A DNA stretch of 64,000 bases from assembly GCA_007258455.2 (NCBI GenBank), contig VDFB02358134.1, forward strand, positions 207,870,407-207,934,406, read 5' to 3'. The position numbers and the translations under genes are program-made. Shown here in pieces: positions 40,817 to 52,440 of this stretch; the stretch's first letter is position 1; the number at the start of each line of letters is the position of its first letter. This DNA is from Sequoia sempervirens. Its lineage: Eukaryota; Streptophyta; Pinopsida; Cupressales; Cupressaceae. The notes beneath the pieces were generated by a model. That model searched no databases and was not told the DNA's origin. It saw only the letters and a program-made list of their open reading frames with translations.

Positions 40817-41512
40817 AGTGAAAAGCATCCTGACAGTTGGAGCAACATCGTTGACCTTCTAGTCTCAGATATTCACCCCTAGTCAATGTTTACCTTTAAA
40901 TGGATTTCTCATGAACTATGGCAGGGCAATAGCTTGGATGTTTCTAGCACAAAACTGTTCAATCCCAAAACTTTGGAAGATGGGAGAGAACCATCTAGAC
41001 CCTTTCCCTCTACAAATACCTGCATCACAACAAACTGGAGTATTGAGGTGTCATCGAAGCCTGGGTTAGCATTAGTTGTGGTATAAATTCTTGTGATTTG
41101 CCGCTGATATAGGAGGTTATGCAGGCCCAATATTAGCTGAGCCGCCTCTTCATTTTTCCTTCTAAGGATTTGGTACCAACGATAAGGAGGGTAATCGGTG
41201 AATATCATTTTCATGATAACATAATGATTATTAGTTTTATTAACTTTTATTTCAATGTGTGTAGCAAAGCTTGTTAGAATGGTGTGTAGGCTTTCTGGTG
41301 AGAAAGCACAAGGCTGCGGCGATGAAGGAAATGGCTAGAAGATTGGATTGGTTGTAGCAGTGCTTTGTGTTATTGTTTGGTTTTGGATCTAGTTTCTTTT
41401 CACCCAATAAGGGGCTCAAGATTGTAATTGTTGAATCAATTTGTAATTTCCTTTTTTTGAGATAATAGATGAGTGATATCCTCTAAGATAGAGATTTTCC
41501 CTTTAAAAAAAA
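40817..41512 (+). other. LINE 3' untranslated region and A tail
   Basis: About 0.7 kb without coding frames, closing with ccctttaaaaaaaaa, then the target duplication. Confidence 0.7.
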
Positions 41513-41526
41513 ACAATAATCTAGTA

Positions 41527-42447
41527 CATTTTCTATATTTAACCAAAATAATTCTCTTGCAAGAAGAATAGGCTATGACAATATAGAATACAAACAAAGT
41601 AGAGACTGAACTTACAAATGTACAACATAGCACGTGTTGAACTTGATCTCCTATGTACCCACGTACATGGAAAATGGTCTGAGTGAAAACAATGACTTGA
41701 GAAGAACAAGGTACCTATCAATCCTAATCATAAATAGAAAATCTATATAACAATGCATTCCAATTTGTAATGCTCAACTGTAGCACAAGTTTTAAACAAC
41801 TCTTATGAAATATTATGAACAATGCCACCTATCAAAAGAAATTTTTGCAGTGACCATGTGTATAGCAACAAAATATTAGGAATGGATAGGCCTATTATTA
41901 TGTGCACTAATGTTTTGGGCTGAATGTTGCCTACTAAAATAGTGCATCAGATATTATGACTAGATTGAAATGCACACATCATTAGTGGCCTATTGTGTGA
42001 AGTTTTAAGTCTGTCAAGTAAACTATTATTTTCTCAGATTCTATGCCTCATGTAGATTTCCATGGTAAATCAAAAGTGTCTTCAATAGATAGACATCCTT
42101 CAATGTCTATAATTTTTTAATAAATACACAATTAATTTGGACTAGGAAAATACAAAACAATGACAAAAATATCAAAATCCAATAATGAAATTACAAAAAC
42201 TAAGATTAATCCATAAGAACACTGAAAGATAAGCAACAACAGAGATTATCCCATTGCAAAAATGTTTATAATGATTGAGAGCAGGAAATATGTGTCTATT
42301 GTGATAGTTTATGTCTACCGTATTGATAGCAAAGAATGAGTCATTTGTAAGTTCCTTTATCTTTTCTTGCATGGCTTTGTGCATCTTTGCATTCTATGGG
42401 CTAATGCCTATTCGCTATTTTGTAGTGCATTAATGGATTAGTCTCTC
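41527..42447. repeat. Microsatellite-associated repeat family, left part
   Basis: Phrases such as ggcctattgtgtgaagtttt (about 41984) and the cluster ending caaaatccaataatgaaatt (about 42170) recur, diverged, at 53.9, 54.4 and 57.1 kb. This is the same family, split by the copia 2 insertion. No gene. Confidence 0.55.
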
Positions 42448-45400
42448 TATTACAACACAATGATCTACTGAGAGGGGGAGTGAATCAATAGATAATAAAA
42501 ACATTAGCCCTCAAAAACCTTTATACAAATTACATCCTTAGCTTCAAATAATTTGTGCATATTTCTTTCTCCAACTCTTTATGTGTAGATTGAAAACTAA
42601 AGATGCAAACACAAAATGAACAATCAACACAAATTCCCACAACACCAGATATACGTGGAAAACCCAAGATGGGAAAAACCATGGTGACAAAAGTTGCTTG
42701 AGGCTACTGCTCAAATACAACATCACAAATGAAATCTTTTGTTACAATTTTTAGGGATTCAACCCAAGGAAGCACCAACTCCCTAATTTAGGAGCTACAA
42801 CTCCAAGGATGCAACAACACCTTAATTTAAAAGCTAAAACTTCAAGGATGCAACAACACCCTAATTTAGGAGCTACAACTCCAATGAGACTACAATCCCC
42901 TAATTTGAGCTACAACTCAGTACAAAGAGGCTACAACCTCTATGATAACAAACTCAAATATGCATAAAACTCGGTTCCACAAAACCTGATAATGCATCAA
43001 TACATTCAGTACATTGTTGCACTTTATGCAACTCACACTCTACTACTAAAGTTGTACACCTCAGCAAAACATCCCTCTACTTTGTACTCTCCTCTGCACA
43101 TAGAACACTCACTATTCTATTTACTGCACTACACACTCTCTTCACCTTGAACGCAAACACCTAGAGGATATTCTATACTACATTCTAGGACTTCTTTACA
43201 TGTGCATTCTCTAAATGTTGTACTTCTCTCTCTCTTTTTCTTGCAAACACACTACTTCAGCTACACACACTACACACTATGATTGTCTTCTTATTTTTTC
43301 TTAACTCTACCAATATACAATCTCTACCTCGAGATTCTCACAACTGTCTAGATCATCTATATCATCCTGTTAGGATTTCCACATTTGTTATCTTCTCCAC
43401 CAAGCTACTAGTTCACCTCAAGTCTTGCACCACTGACCAACTCATCTAGTAACATCTATTTCAAATCGGATCCATTGGATAACATGGTAGTCATCAAAAC
43501 CCTAAACCTGAATGCAGTAAATGCTTTCTCCAGATCATTCAATCTTCATTGACATAGCTATTTTTTTTGCTTCCCTATGCATCAAATATCCAACTAGTGG
43601 AATAGTTGAATGAATTAAATTCATTCATAGTATCATTCACCAGGGGAAACCTTGTTCACACAGACCTGACCATTTGACATCTTCATGTTTGAATATAGGT
43701 CATTGATCTTCTCTCTCACACCATGATCCTACAAAATCTTCATCCACCATCATTCCTTTAATACCAAACCATCAGATGAGTGGTCATTTAAATCTCCATT
43801 GTTGATCTTGGGGTTTTTATCTCAAGGCACATCACATATCACTTTGTTGAAGAGACATTGATTTCAGTCTCACCAAATTTCACCTTTCTCTTCCACACAA
43901 TTCACAACAAGAATGTGAATTTCCTATCGAGCAATCATTGGTCACCACTTGTCAGCATACATCACCATCCATCACCATCACCTTCTTATCGGGTCCCACT
44001 TATATTTTTGCCATGACTTTGTTGGGTCGAAGGGACACCAACTCAACTCTCTCTGATATGAGTGTTTCGGTTCAATGAGGATCTATTAGAGGGACACTGA
44101 ATTTTGAAGATACCAAAGTCTTTGTCCTAGTGATACTTAACCTTCACACTGATGAGGCATCTTTTCATCAACATCATTTTTTCTACCTTCATCAACCTGC
44201 ACCGTTGATCGTCACTATCTTTCACCGTCATACCACATATATAATTGTTTAACCATCATTGTCTTGCAATGATGCAAAAATAATACACTAAACACTTGCC
44301 ACATATCACCACACCAAATTCCTTTTAAATACCTTCTTTCTATTGGGTCCCACTACCACATCATCCTTACCTTATTGGGTCCCACCATTGGCATTATACT
44401 CACCCATCACCATATCGTAGAGACAAGCTCCATAGTCCTAACAATATCACTTTCTCCACTTGATGAAGGTTATCATTGTGGTATCAAAGAGACTACCTTA
44501 AGAGTCTTACCAAAGATAAAATATCACTCTGATGAGAATAACATCACCAAACATGTCATTTCAATGTGGGATCCACATGTTATCGTCACATGTCCACATA
44601 CCATCCATCGTGGATTACTTTCCACCAATCCTCGCTACCTCATGGGTCTTGACCGGGCCCCACTGAATTCTTAGTGGGCATGTGGGCAACTGCCACATAT
44701 ACACATTTGATGTCGCCAATAGTCCACCAAATCCATTGTCTTCACTCATCACCAGATTGAACGGACAACCATATAACCCCTTTTGAAATTCCTAAGTTAC
44801 TTCAGTGAGTTAACATTTCTCCTTATCACTCCATCAAAGAGAGTCCTCCTAGACTCCTACTTATACACCAATGTCTCACCGATAAGATAGCTATTGGGTT
44901 GTCGAAGAGACTCTAGGGCGAGTCCCGCCAATATGCACTTGTCATGCCGATAAATATTTCCTTACAATATCATGTGATCGCAGAAGACTGGAACATTAGA
45001 ACCACAAATTAGGGGTTAAGAAGTTTTGGAAACCTCTAAATTACCAACCACAAAGACAAGTCCCATCGAAAAGTGCTTGTCACATCAATGAAACTTAACT
45101 TTCCTTCTACATCATTGTGTCGAAGAGACATCTCCCATTCTCTCACTGATCACGCACTGTCATGCTGATGTGAACCTCAAATCTCATCAACTAGTTGCCA
45201 AGATGTGAGGGGCCAATCATAGGATGAACATAATGTGCTTAATTCATTACATAAGCTTCCTGCAACTGCCAAATGCAAGTCACCAACAAAATAGAATCTT
45301 TTCTAATCACCATGATTACAACAACCATGGGATTTAAGTGATAAACCCTAACATCACTCAAGAGGAAAAATAAATCTTTTATGATTTTGTATTTCCACCT

Positions 45401-45938
45401 TAAGACCTACAAAATATCATTCTAGAATCCTCTCAAAAAACAAATTTCATATCTCCCATTAGATTTTCACTCGCACACTTGGAGATGCAAGTTGCAAAAA
45501 TATGACAACTTTTGGGAAACATTGCAACTTTGTGACAACATTTTGCAACTTGTGCAAAATATAACAAATTCACTACATCTCTTCTAAAACATCATTTATT
45601 AGCATCCTGACACATCATTTCTTCCAGAATACATCCTACTACATTAGTAGGACACCACTGCAAAACAACATTGTAGCAACCTAGACAACACGTCCACATA
45701 ACCTACTCAACTCTTCAACATACTTTTCCTTTCTCTACTAGTAGTTACTTTTTCTGCCTTTAGAGATCATCATACAAGTACATCATTTGAGCACTCAATC
45801 AATCTATCATCATGCCAAGCTCTTCTTTGCATCAATGACAAAACATTAATGCCAACACACTGCTTAGGATCAAATCCATCCTCTCCATTTGATCCCCTTT
45901 TGACATCAATGACTACATATTGTCAACAATCTCCCCCT
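42448..45938 (-). repeat. 3' LTR of copia 2 (3491 bp)
   Basis: Aligns throughout with 48945-52440. Its outer end reads tattacaacac where the other copy has tgttaaaacac, so the canonical TG has mutated to TA; the inner end is ttgtcaaca. Contains a minisatellite (42750-42960) and many TCGAAGAGAC-type words. Short plus-strand frames inside it (for example 44375-44674) are not genes. Confidence 0.93.
42750..42960. repeat. Minisatellite in copia 2 LTR
   Basis: Units of about 50 bp around ccctaatttaggagctacaa ctcc...ggatgcaacaacac, four to five degenerate copies. The equivalent array in the other LTR is at about 49255-49445. Confidence 0.8.
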
Positions 45939-45954
45939 TTGTCATTGATGGCAA
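45939..45954 (-). promoter_or_regulatory. Polypurine tract of copia 2, with extra copies
   Basis: Minus strand AAAGGGGGAGAT next to the LTR. Related TTGATGTCAAAAGGGG / TGTCAAAGGGGGAGA copies lie at about 45893-45918 (inside the LTR end) and 46103-46123. Confidence 0.8.
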
Positions 45955-46989
45955 AATCTAAATGCTCAAACTACCAAAAGGTCATATACCAATTGTGGAT
46001 AACATCTGTGCTCTCAAATCACCTTTGACATACCTTCTCCTTTGTTCATACTTATGCACAACTTTCTCCCCCATGCTCAATTATTTTGAGAATTTGCACA
46101 ACTTTCTCCCCCTTTGACATCAACAGAAAAGGGTCACACATTTGAACTTCTTGTCTTAGATCACCATACTATTGCAGCCTTCATTTCTCCTTAGCAATGG
46201 CAAAGGGACTTTAATCCCCCTATGATTGGTACCAATTGAAGACAATCTTTTCTCTCATAACAATTGTTGCATTCAACCATTTTACTGCAATGACAAAACC
46301 GTATGCTCCAACCACTCTGTACCAATTAAAAATATATGATGCCAATTGAAGTGCCATTACAAGCTCTGATCAGATTGGGTCTGATACCAATTGTAGATAT
46401 TTTGATTCATGCTCTGTACCAATTGAATCGTATTCTTGACACCAGTTGATGATATCATGCCCTGATACCAATTATCATTCTGCATTACATTGTACCAAAA
46501 ACTTCTCCATAGATACCAATTGTATTTTTTATAAACCTTGCTTCATCCTCTTTTGTTGACCTACTTATGCATTTGCTTCAATCTAAATTCTCCAGTTGAT
46601 CTGTACTAACTAATTGAATCTTAACCAAATTACAGTGGTCTAATACCAATTTAGAAACATTGTATACATAATAGCTCCCCCTTAGCTATATCTCCTCTTC
46701 TTGCAGGCAAGAAGCATTTCTCTTAATAGACCATTTACACCACTTTTTCTTCAATAACTAATACCAATTGTTGATATCAATTGTTGCAACTAACTATCCA
46801 CTATCTACTAATGTTCTTACCCTTTGACCAGCATTTCAAAGAGAAAGAATGTGACCATATATTTGCAACCATCAAGTCGTTAGAAATTTATAGAAACCTT
46901 TTTACCTGACTTGATCTCCTCCTACTACTTCCAAGGATGAATCGAATGCCACTAAAGCTCCCCCTAGACTTGTGCACTATAGTTGTAGG
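45955..46989 (-). other. Non-coding part of copia 2 interior
   Basis: No coding frame. The word taccaattg (CAATTGGTA on the minus strand) recurs about ten times between 46220 and 46770, mostly as tgataccaattg, i.e. PBS-like TTGGTATCA strings scattered through the interior. Confidence 0.5.
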
Positions 46990-47238
46990 TCAATTATGTG
47001 AGCCCGAAGTACCCTTATTTGGATTTCCTTGCAGACCTTTAACTTTCCACACCCTCTTTGATTTCCTTTTTGTCACACTTTCCTTCTTCTCAAGAGTATG
47101 TGAAACATTGTTCACTTTATGAGATGCATCCTTCCTTGTATTCTTCCTCTTGCTCTGTACTACAAGTCTTACAAGATCTAATCTACAATCTTTATCTATG
47201 TGACCAAATTTTTCAGACTTGTAGCATATTACATACAT
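46990..47238 (-). pseudogene. Second zinc-knuckle segment of copia 2 gag
   Basis: 82-codon frame starting MYVICYKSEKFGHIDKDC: a C2HC knuckle in which the second Cys is Ser. The remainder is Lys/Arg-rich. Follows the intact knuckle of the 47275-47796 frame after a frame break. Confidence 0.6.
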
Positions 47239-47274
47239 ATTCCTTATGGGAGAAAATGAATTCTTATAAACATA

Positions 47275-47796
47275 TTATGTACTCCTTCTAGGTGCAGTGC
47301 TACAATCTCTAGCTCTATGACCATATTGATTACAAGCATAGCAATAACCATTAAAACATGATTTGTACCTAGTCATATACATTCTTTTTGCAGGGTGAGA
47401 TGATCTTCTTTGATTTCTCAACTCGGCATGTCTCATCCTAATGGATCTATCTACATTAGCTCCCTTAATGTTTTGTCTTTTACTTTGGTGACTTGGAACT
47501 GATTTCTTCATCCTTTTGTCAGCAACAGCAAGCTTCTTTACATCTTCAATTTTCTTCTTTTCAATAGTAGGCTTCTTCTCCTCTTTAGCTTTATTCAATT
47601 CCACGGTGCCTTTGATTGACTTTTCATTTGTAGAGATACTTTCTTTTGAGAAACTTGTGCAACCTTTCTCTACTGTTCTAAAGTTGTCAAACAATCTGTT
47701 ATCAACAGAATGACTATTCCCTTTTTCACTACCAAGGTCAATCTTTACCCTTGGTCTTGACATCATTTGCAACCTATTCAACTCAATTATCATCAT
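47275..47796 (-). pseudogene. Gag C-terminal part of copia 2
   Basis: 173 codons: a Lys/Glu-rich middle (about residues 60-120) and an intact zinc knuckle CYACNQYGHRARDC (residues about 152-165), preceded by the basic RMYMTRYKSCFNGY. Nucleic-acid-binding tail of a copia gag. Same layout as the remnant in copia 1 (coiled coil, then serial knuckles). Confidence 0.75.
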
Positions 47797-48271
47797 GGAA
47801 TCACCTTTCAGTTTCAGACTTATGCCAATCTACTTCTTAACATCCTCTAGCTCCTTTCTCAGAGAAACTATTTTAGCTTCCAACTTCTTGCATGCATTTG
47901 ATTTAGACTATGGTTCTAACTTAACTACATCTTCTACTCTTTTTGCTTCTTCCAATTGTATCTTCAATCTAATTACACTCTGATTTGATTCTTAAATATT
48001 CTTGTTTTGCTTTTCAATTTTATCTTGTGCAATCCTCTTGTTTTCTTCATTTTTTTCTTAATTTTCTAATCTCATTCATAGCACTGTTAAGCTTACCTTC
48101 TATGTCAACTTCTTCTTCATCATTACATTCTTCACTTTCTTCACCAAGCCTCATGCTATGATCTGTGAGCAAGGATCCATTTTCATCAATCTCATAGGAG
48201 CTTCTATGTTCATCATCTGAGCTGCCAAAGATATATGATATTCTAATTTCTACTAGTGTGTGTGGATTACT

Positions 48272-48889
48272 TTAACTATCCTTTTCCTTATCAAAATCAT
48301 TTACTTCATCATAAAAACATTTAGAAACAAAATAATCATGATTACCTCTATGCTTCTTAAAGCCATTCCTTGATCTTTTGATAGAATCATCTTCCCCTTT
48401 ATTACCAATCTTTGATCTAGATGTAGATGTTTCATCTTCTATACTCCTAGTTGCAACCTCACTCAAAGATGCATTTTCAACCTTCTCATCCTCTTTTATC
48501 TTCAGACTTCCAACATTGCTTTTACTTGTCCATTTCTAATTCTTCATCTTTTTTTCATCACTTCCATATATTCTTTTCATCTCATCCCAAACTTCATGTG
48601 CAGTTTCAAAATGCATAACTTCATCAAGTAATAAATATGACAGTTTGATCATAATTGAAAATATTGCTTTAGAATCATCTTCAAATGCTTTCTTTTTAGC
48701 CACAATAGAAGACTTCAAAGAAGTAGAAATCTTATAACCCTTCTCTACTGACTTCCATACATCAGAGCCTAATGATTTCAAGTAAGCTTCCATTTTTTTG
48801 CTCCAAACCCTATAGTCTAATCCATTAAATAGAGATACTCCTTCTACAGATGAGCTTTCCTTATTAGTCATATTGTATTCACTCACCAA
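48272..48889 (-). pseudogene. Gag N-terminal domain of copia 2
   Basis: 48889-48536 encodes MVSEYNMTNK...LFNGLDYRVWSKKMEAYLKSLG...ETAHEVWDEMKRIYG, the DUF4219/UBN2-type core of copia gags. After a stop at 48536-48538 a charged, Ser/Lys-rich stretch (48466-48272) continues in another frame. Starts 56 bp from the LTR, as usual for the first ORF. Confidence 0.8.
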
Positions 48890-48930
48890 GATCTACCTGA
48901 GCTGATTAAGCTTCTCCTAGGGAACCTAGG

Positions 48931-48942
48931 GATTTGATACCA
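48931..48942 (-). promoter_or_regulatory. Primer-binding site of copia 2
   Basis: Minus strand TGGTATCAAATC, two bases from the LTR end. Eight bases match the initiator-Met site (TGGTATCAGAGC); the remainder differs, either a mutation or another tRNA. Confidence 0.85.
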
Positions 48943-48944
48943 AT

Positions 48945-51900
48945 TGTTAAAACACAATGATCTAGTGAGAGGGGGGTGAATTAGTAGATATTAAAAAATT
49001 TAACCCTCAAAAACCTTTATACAAATTACTTAATTAGCTTCAAATACTTTGTGCAAATTTCTTTCTCCAACTCTTAATGTGTAGATTGAAAACTAAATAT
49101 GTAAACATAAATGAACAATCAACACAAATGCCCACAACACCAAATATACATGGAAAACCCAAGATGGGAAAAACCATGGTGACAAAAGTTGCTTGAGGCT
49201 ATTGCTCAAATCCAACATCACAAATGAAATCTTTTGTTACAATGTTTAGGGCTTCAACCCAAGGAAGTACCAACTCCTTAATTTAGGAGCTACAACTCCA
49301 AGGATGCAACAACACCCTAATTTAGAAGCTACAACTTCAAGGATGCAACAACACCCTAATTTAGGAGCTATAACTACAAGGAGGCTACAATCCCCTAATC
49401 TAAGCTACAACTTAGTACAATGAGGCTACAACCTCTATGATAAAAAACTCAAATATGCATAAAACTTGGTTCTACAAAACCTGATAATTCATTAATGCAT
49501 TCAATACATTGTTGCACTTTATGCAACTCACACTCTATTTTTGAAGCTACACACTTTAGCAAAACATCCCTCTGCTCTACACTCTCCTCTAAACATAGAA
49601 CACTCACTGTTCTATTTATTGCACAGCATACTCTCTTCACCTTGAATGCAAACACCTAGAGGATATTTTGTACTATAGTCTAGGACTTATTTACATGTGC
49701 ATTCTCTGACTATTGTACTTCTCTCTCTCTCTTTCTCTTGCAAACACACTACTTTAGCTACACACACTACACACTCTGATTGTCTTCTTATTTTTGCTTC
49801 ACTCCACCGATTTGTAATCTCTACCTCCAGATTCTCACAACTATCTAGATCATCTATATCATCCTATTAGGGTTTCCACATTTGTTATCTTCTCCACCAA
49901 GCTGCCAGTTCACCTTGAGTCTTGCACCATAGACCAGCGCATTTGGTAACATCTATTTCAAATATGATCCATTGGATAACATGGTAGTCATCAAAACCCT
50001 AAACCTGAATGCAGTAAACAATTTCTCCAAATCATTCGATCTTATTTGATCTTCATTGATATAGCTATTTGTGTTGCCAACCTATGTGTCAAATCTCCAA
50101 TCATTGGAATAGTTGAACGAATTAAATTCATTCACAGTTTCATTCACCAGGGGAAACCCTATTCACATAGACTTGACCATTTGACATCATCATGTTTCAA
50201 TACAAGTCATTGATTTTCTCTCTCGCACCATGATCCTACGATCTTCATCCACCATCATGCCTTTAAGACCAAACCATTGGACTAGTGATCATTTAAATAT
50301 CCATCGTCAATCTTGGGGTTTTTTTCTCAAGGCACATCACATATCGCTTTGTTGAAGAGACATTCATTTCAATCTCTTCGAAGTTCACCTTTCTCTTCCA
50401 CACAATTCATAACAAGGATGTGAATTTCCTATCAAGCAATTGTTCGTCACCACCTATTAGCATACATCACCATCCATCACTGTCACCTTCTTATCAAGTC
50501 CCACTTAGATATTCACCATGACTCCATTGGGTCGAAGGGACACCAACTCAACTCTCTCCAATATGAATGTTTCAGCTCAATGAGGATCTATCGGAGGGAC
50601 ACTGAATGTCGAAGAGACCGAATTCTCTATCTTGGCGATACTCAACCTTCACACTAATGAGGCATCTTTTCACTAGCATCATCCGTTTTACCTTCGTCAG
50701 CCTACACCGTTGATCATCACTGTCTTTCACCTTCAAATCACATATATAATCATTTAACCATTAATCATTATTTTGCAACAGTGATGCAAAAATAATCCAA
50801 TGAATGCTTGCCACATATCATCACGTCAAATGCCTTTTGAATGCCTTTGTTGCTACTTGGTCCCACTGCCACATCATCCTTACCTTACCGAGTCCCGCCA
50901 TCAACATTACACTCACCCATCGCCATATCATAAAGACAAGCTCCATAGTCCTGGCAATATCACTTTGTCTGCTCGATGAAGGTTATAATCGTGGTATCGA
51001 AGGGACTACCTTAAGAGTCTTACTGAAGATAAAATGTCACTCTATGAGAACAATAGCACCAAACACATCATTTCAATGTGGAATCCACACAATGTCATCA
51101 CATGTCCACGTATCATCCATTGTGGATTACTTTCCACCAATCCTCGCTAACCCACGGGTCCTGACCGAGACCCACTGAATTCATAGCGGGCATGCACGCA
51201 ATTACCACATATACACATCCAATGTCACCAATAATCCACCAAATCCATTGTCTTTACTCATTGCTAGATCAAACGGATAGCCATATAACTCCCTTCAAAA
51301 TGCTTAAGTCACTTCGATGAGTTAACGTTTCTCCTTATTGCTCCATCGAAGAGAGTCTTCATAGACTCCTACCAATACACCAATGTCTCACTGATAAGAT
51401 AGCTATTGGGATGTCGAAGAGACTCCAGGGTAAGTCCCGCTGATATGTACTTGTCATGTCAAAAAAGCTCTCCTTACAACATCGTGTGATTGCGGAAGAT
51501 TGAAACATTAGAACCACAACTCGGGGCTTAAGAATTTTTGGAAACCTCTAACTTATTGACCACAAATACAAGTCCCACTAAAAATCATCTATTGTGCTGA
51601 TGAAACTCAACTTTCCTTCTACATCATTGTGTTAAAGAGATCTCACATTCTCTTGCCGATCACACACTGTCACACTGACATGAACCTCGAACCTCATCAA
51701 CTAATTTCCAAGGTTTGAGGGGTCGATCATGGGATCAACATAATGGGATTAATTCATTACTTAAGCTTCCTGAACCACCAAACGCAAGTCACCAACAAAA
51801 TAGAATCATGTTTGATCACTGTGACTGCAACAACCATGGGATTTAAGTGATAAATCCTAACATCACCTAAGAGGAAAAATAAATCTTTTCTGAGCACTTA

Positions 51901-52440
51901 CTGCCACCTTTAGACATGCAAAATATCATTATGGAATCCTCTCAAAAAACCCATATCATATCTCCCATTAGATTTTCACTCACACACTTGGAGATGCAAG
52001 TTGCAAAAATATGATAACTTTTGGGCAACATTGCAACTTTGTGACAACATTTTGCAACATCTGCAAAATATAACAACTTTACTACATCTCTTCCAAAACA
52101 TCAACATGTATTATCATCTTGACACATCATTCCTTTCAGATTACATCATACTGCATCAACATGACAACACTACAAAACAACATTGCAACAACCTAGACAA
52201 CACATCCGCATAACCTACTTAACTCTTCAACATACTTTTCCTCTCTCTATTAGTACATACTTTGTCTGCCTTCAGATATTATCATACAGGTACATCACTT
52301 GAGCACTTAATCAATCTATCATCATGCCAAGTTGTTATTTGCATCAATGACACAACATTAATGCCAACACACTGCTTAGGATCAACTCTATCCTCTCCAT
52401 CTGATCCCCTTTTGACATTAATGAAAACATATTTCCAACA
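48945..52440 (-). repeat. 5' LTR of copia 2 (3496 bp)
   Basis: tgttaaaacacaatg...tttccaaca; pairs with 42448-45938. Confidence 0.93.

Larger units (their letters stand above)
37125..41512 (+). mobile_element. 5'-truncated L1-type LINE with target duplication
   Basis: Bounded by acaataatctagta at 37111-37124 and 41513-41526, a perfect 14-bp duplication, with an A-rich tail (41502-41512) just before the right copy. Contains, in order, the end of the endonuclease, RT, zf-RVT region and RNase H. The front of the endonuclease and all upstream sequence are missing, the normal 5' truncation of target-primed reverse transcription. Inactive: several stops and a frameshift. Confidence 0.93.
42448..52440 (-). 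mobile_element. Gag-only copia element with 3.5-kb LTRs, about 10 kb
   Basis: LTRs at 42448-45938 and 48945-52440 flank only 3.0 kb of interior. PBS and polypurine tract abut the LTRs on the minus strand. The target duplication is perfect: ctctc at 42443-42447 and 52441-52445. The interior encodes only gag; no protease, integrase or RT trace was seen. LTR copies differ at roughly one base in eight, largely CG to TG or CA, so the insertion is old. Confidence 0.93.

Noticed and set aside
44375..44674. 99-codon plus-strand frame, with a relative at 50804-51178
   Set aside because: Both lie inside the copia 2 LTRs at equivalent positions but opposite to element sense; the two copies differ without codon bias, so no coding selection is seen.
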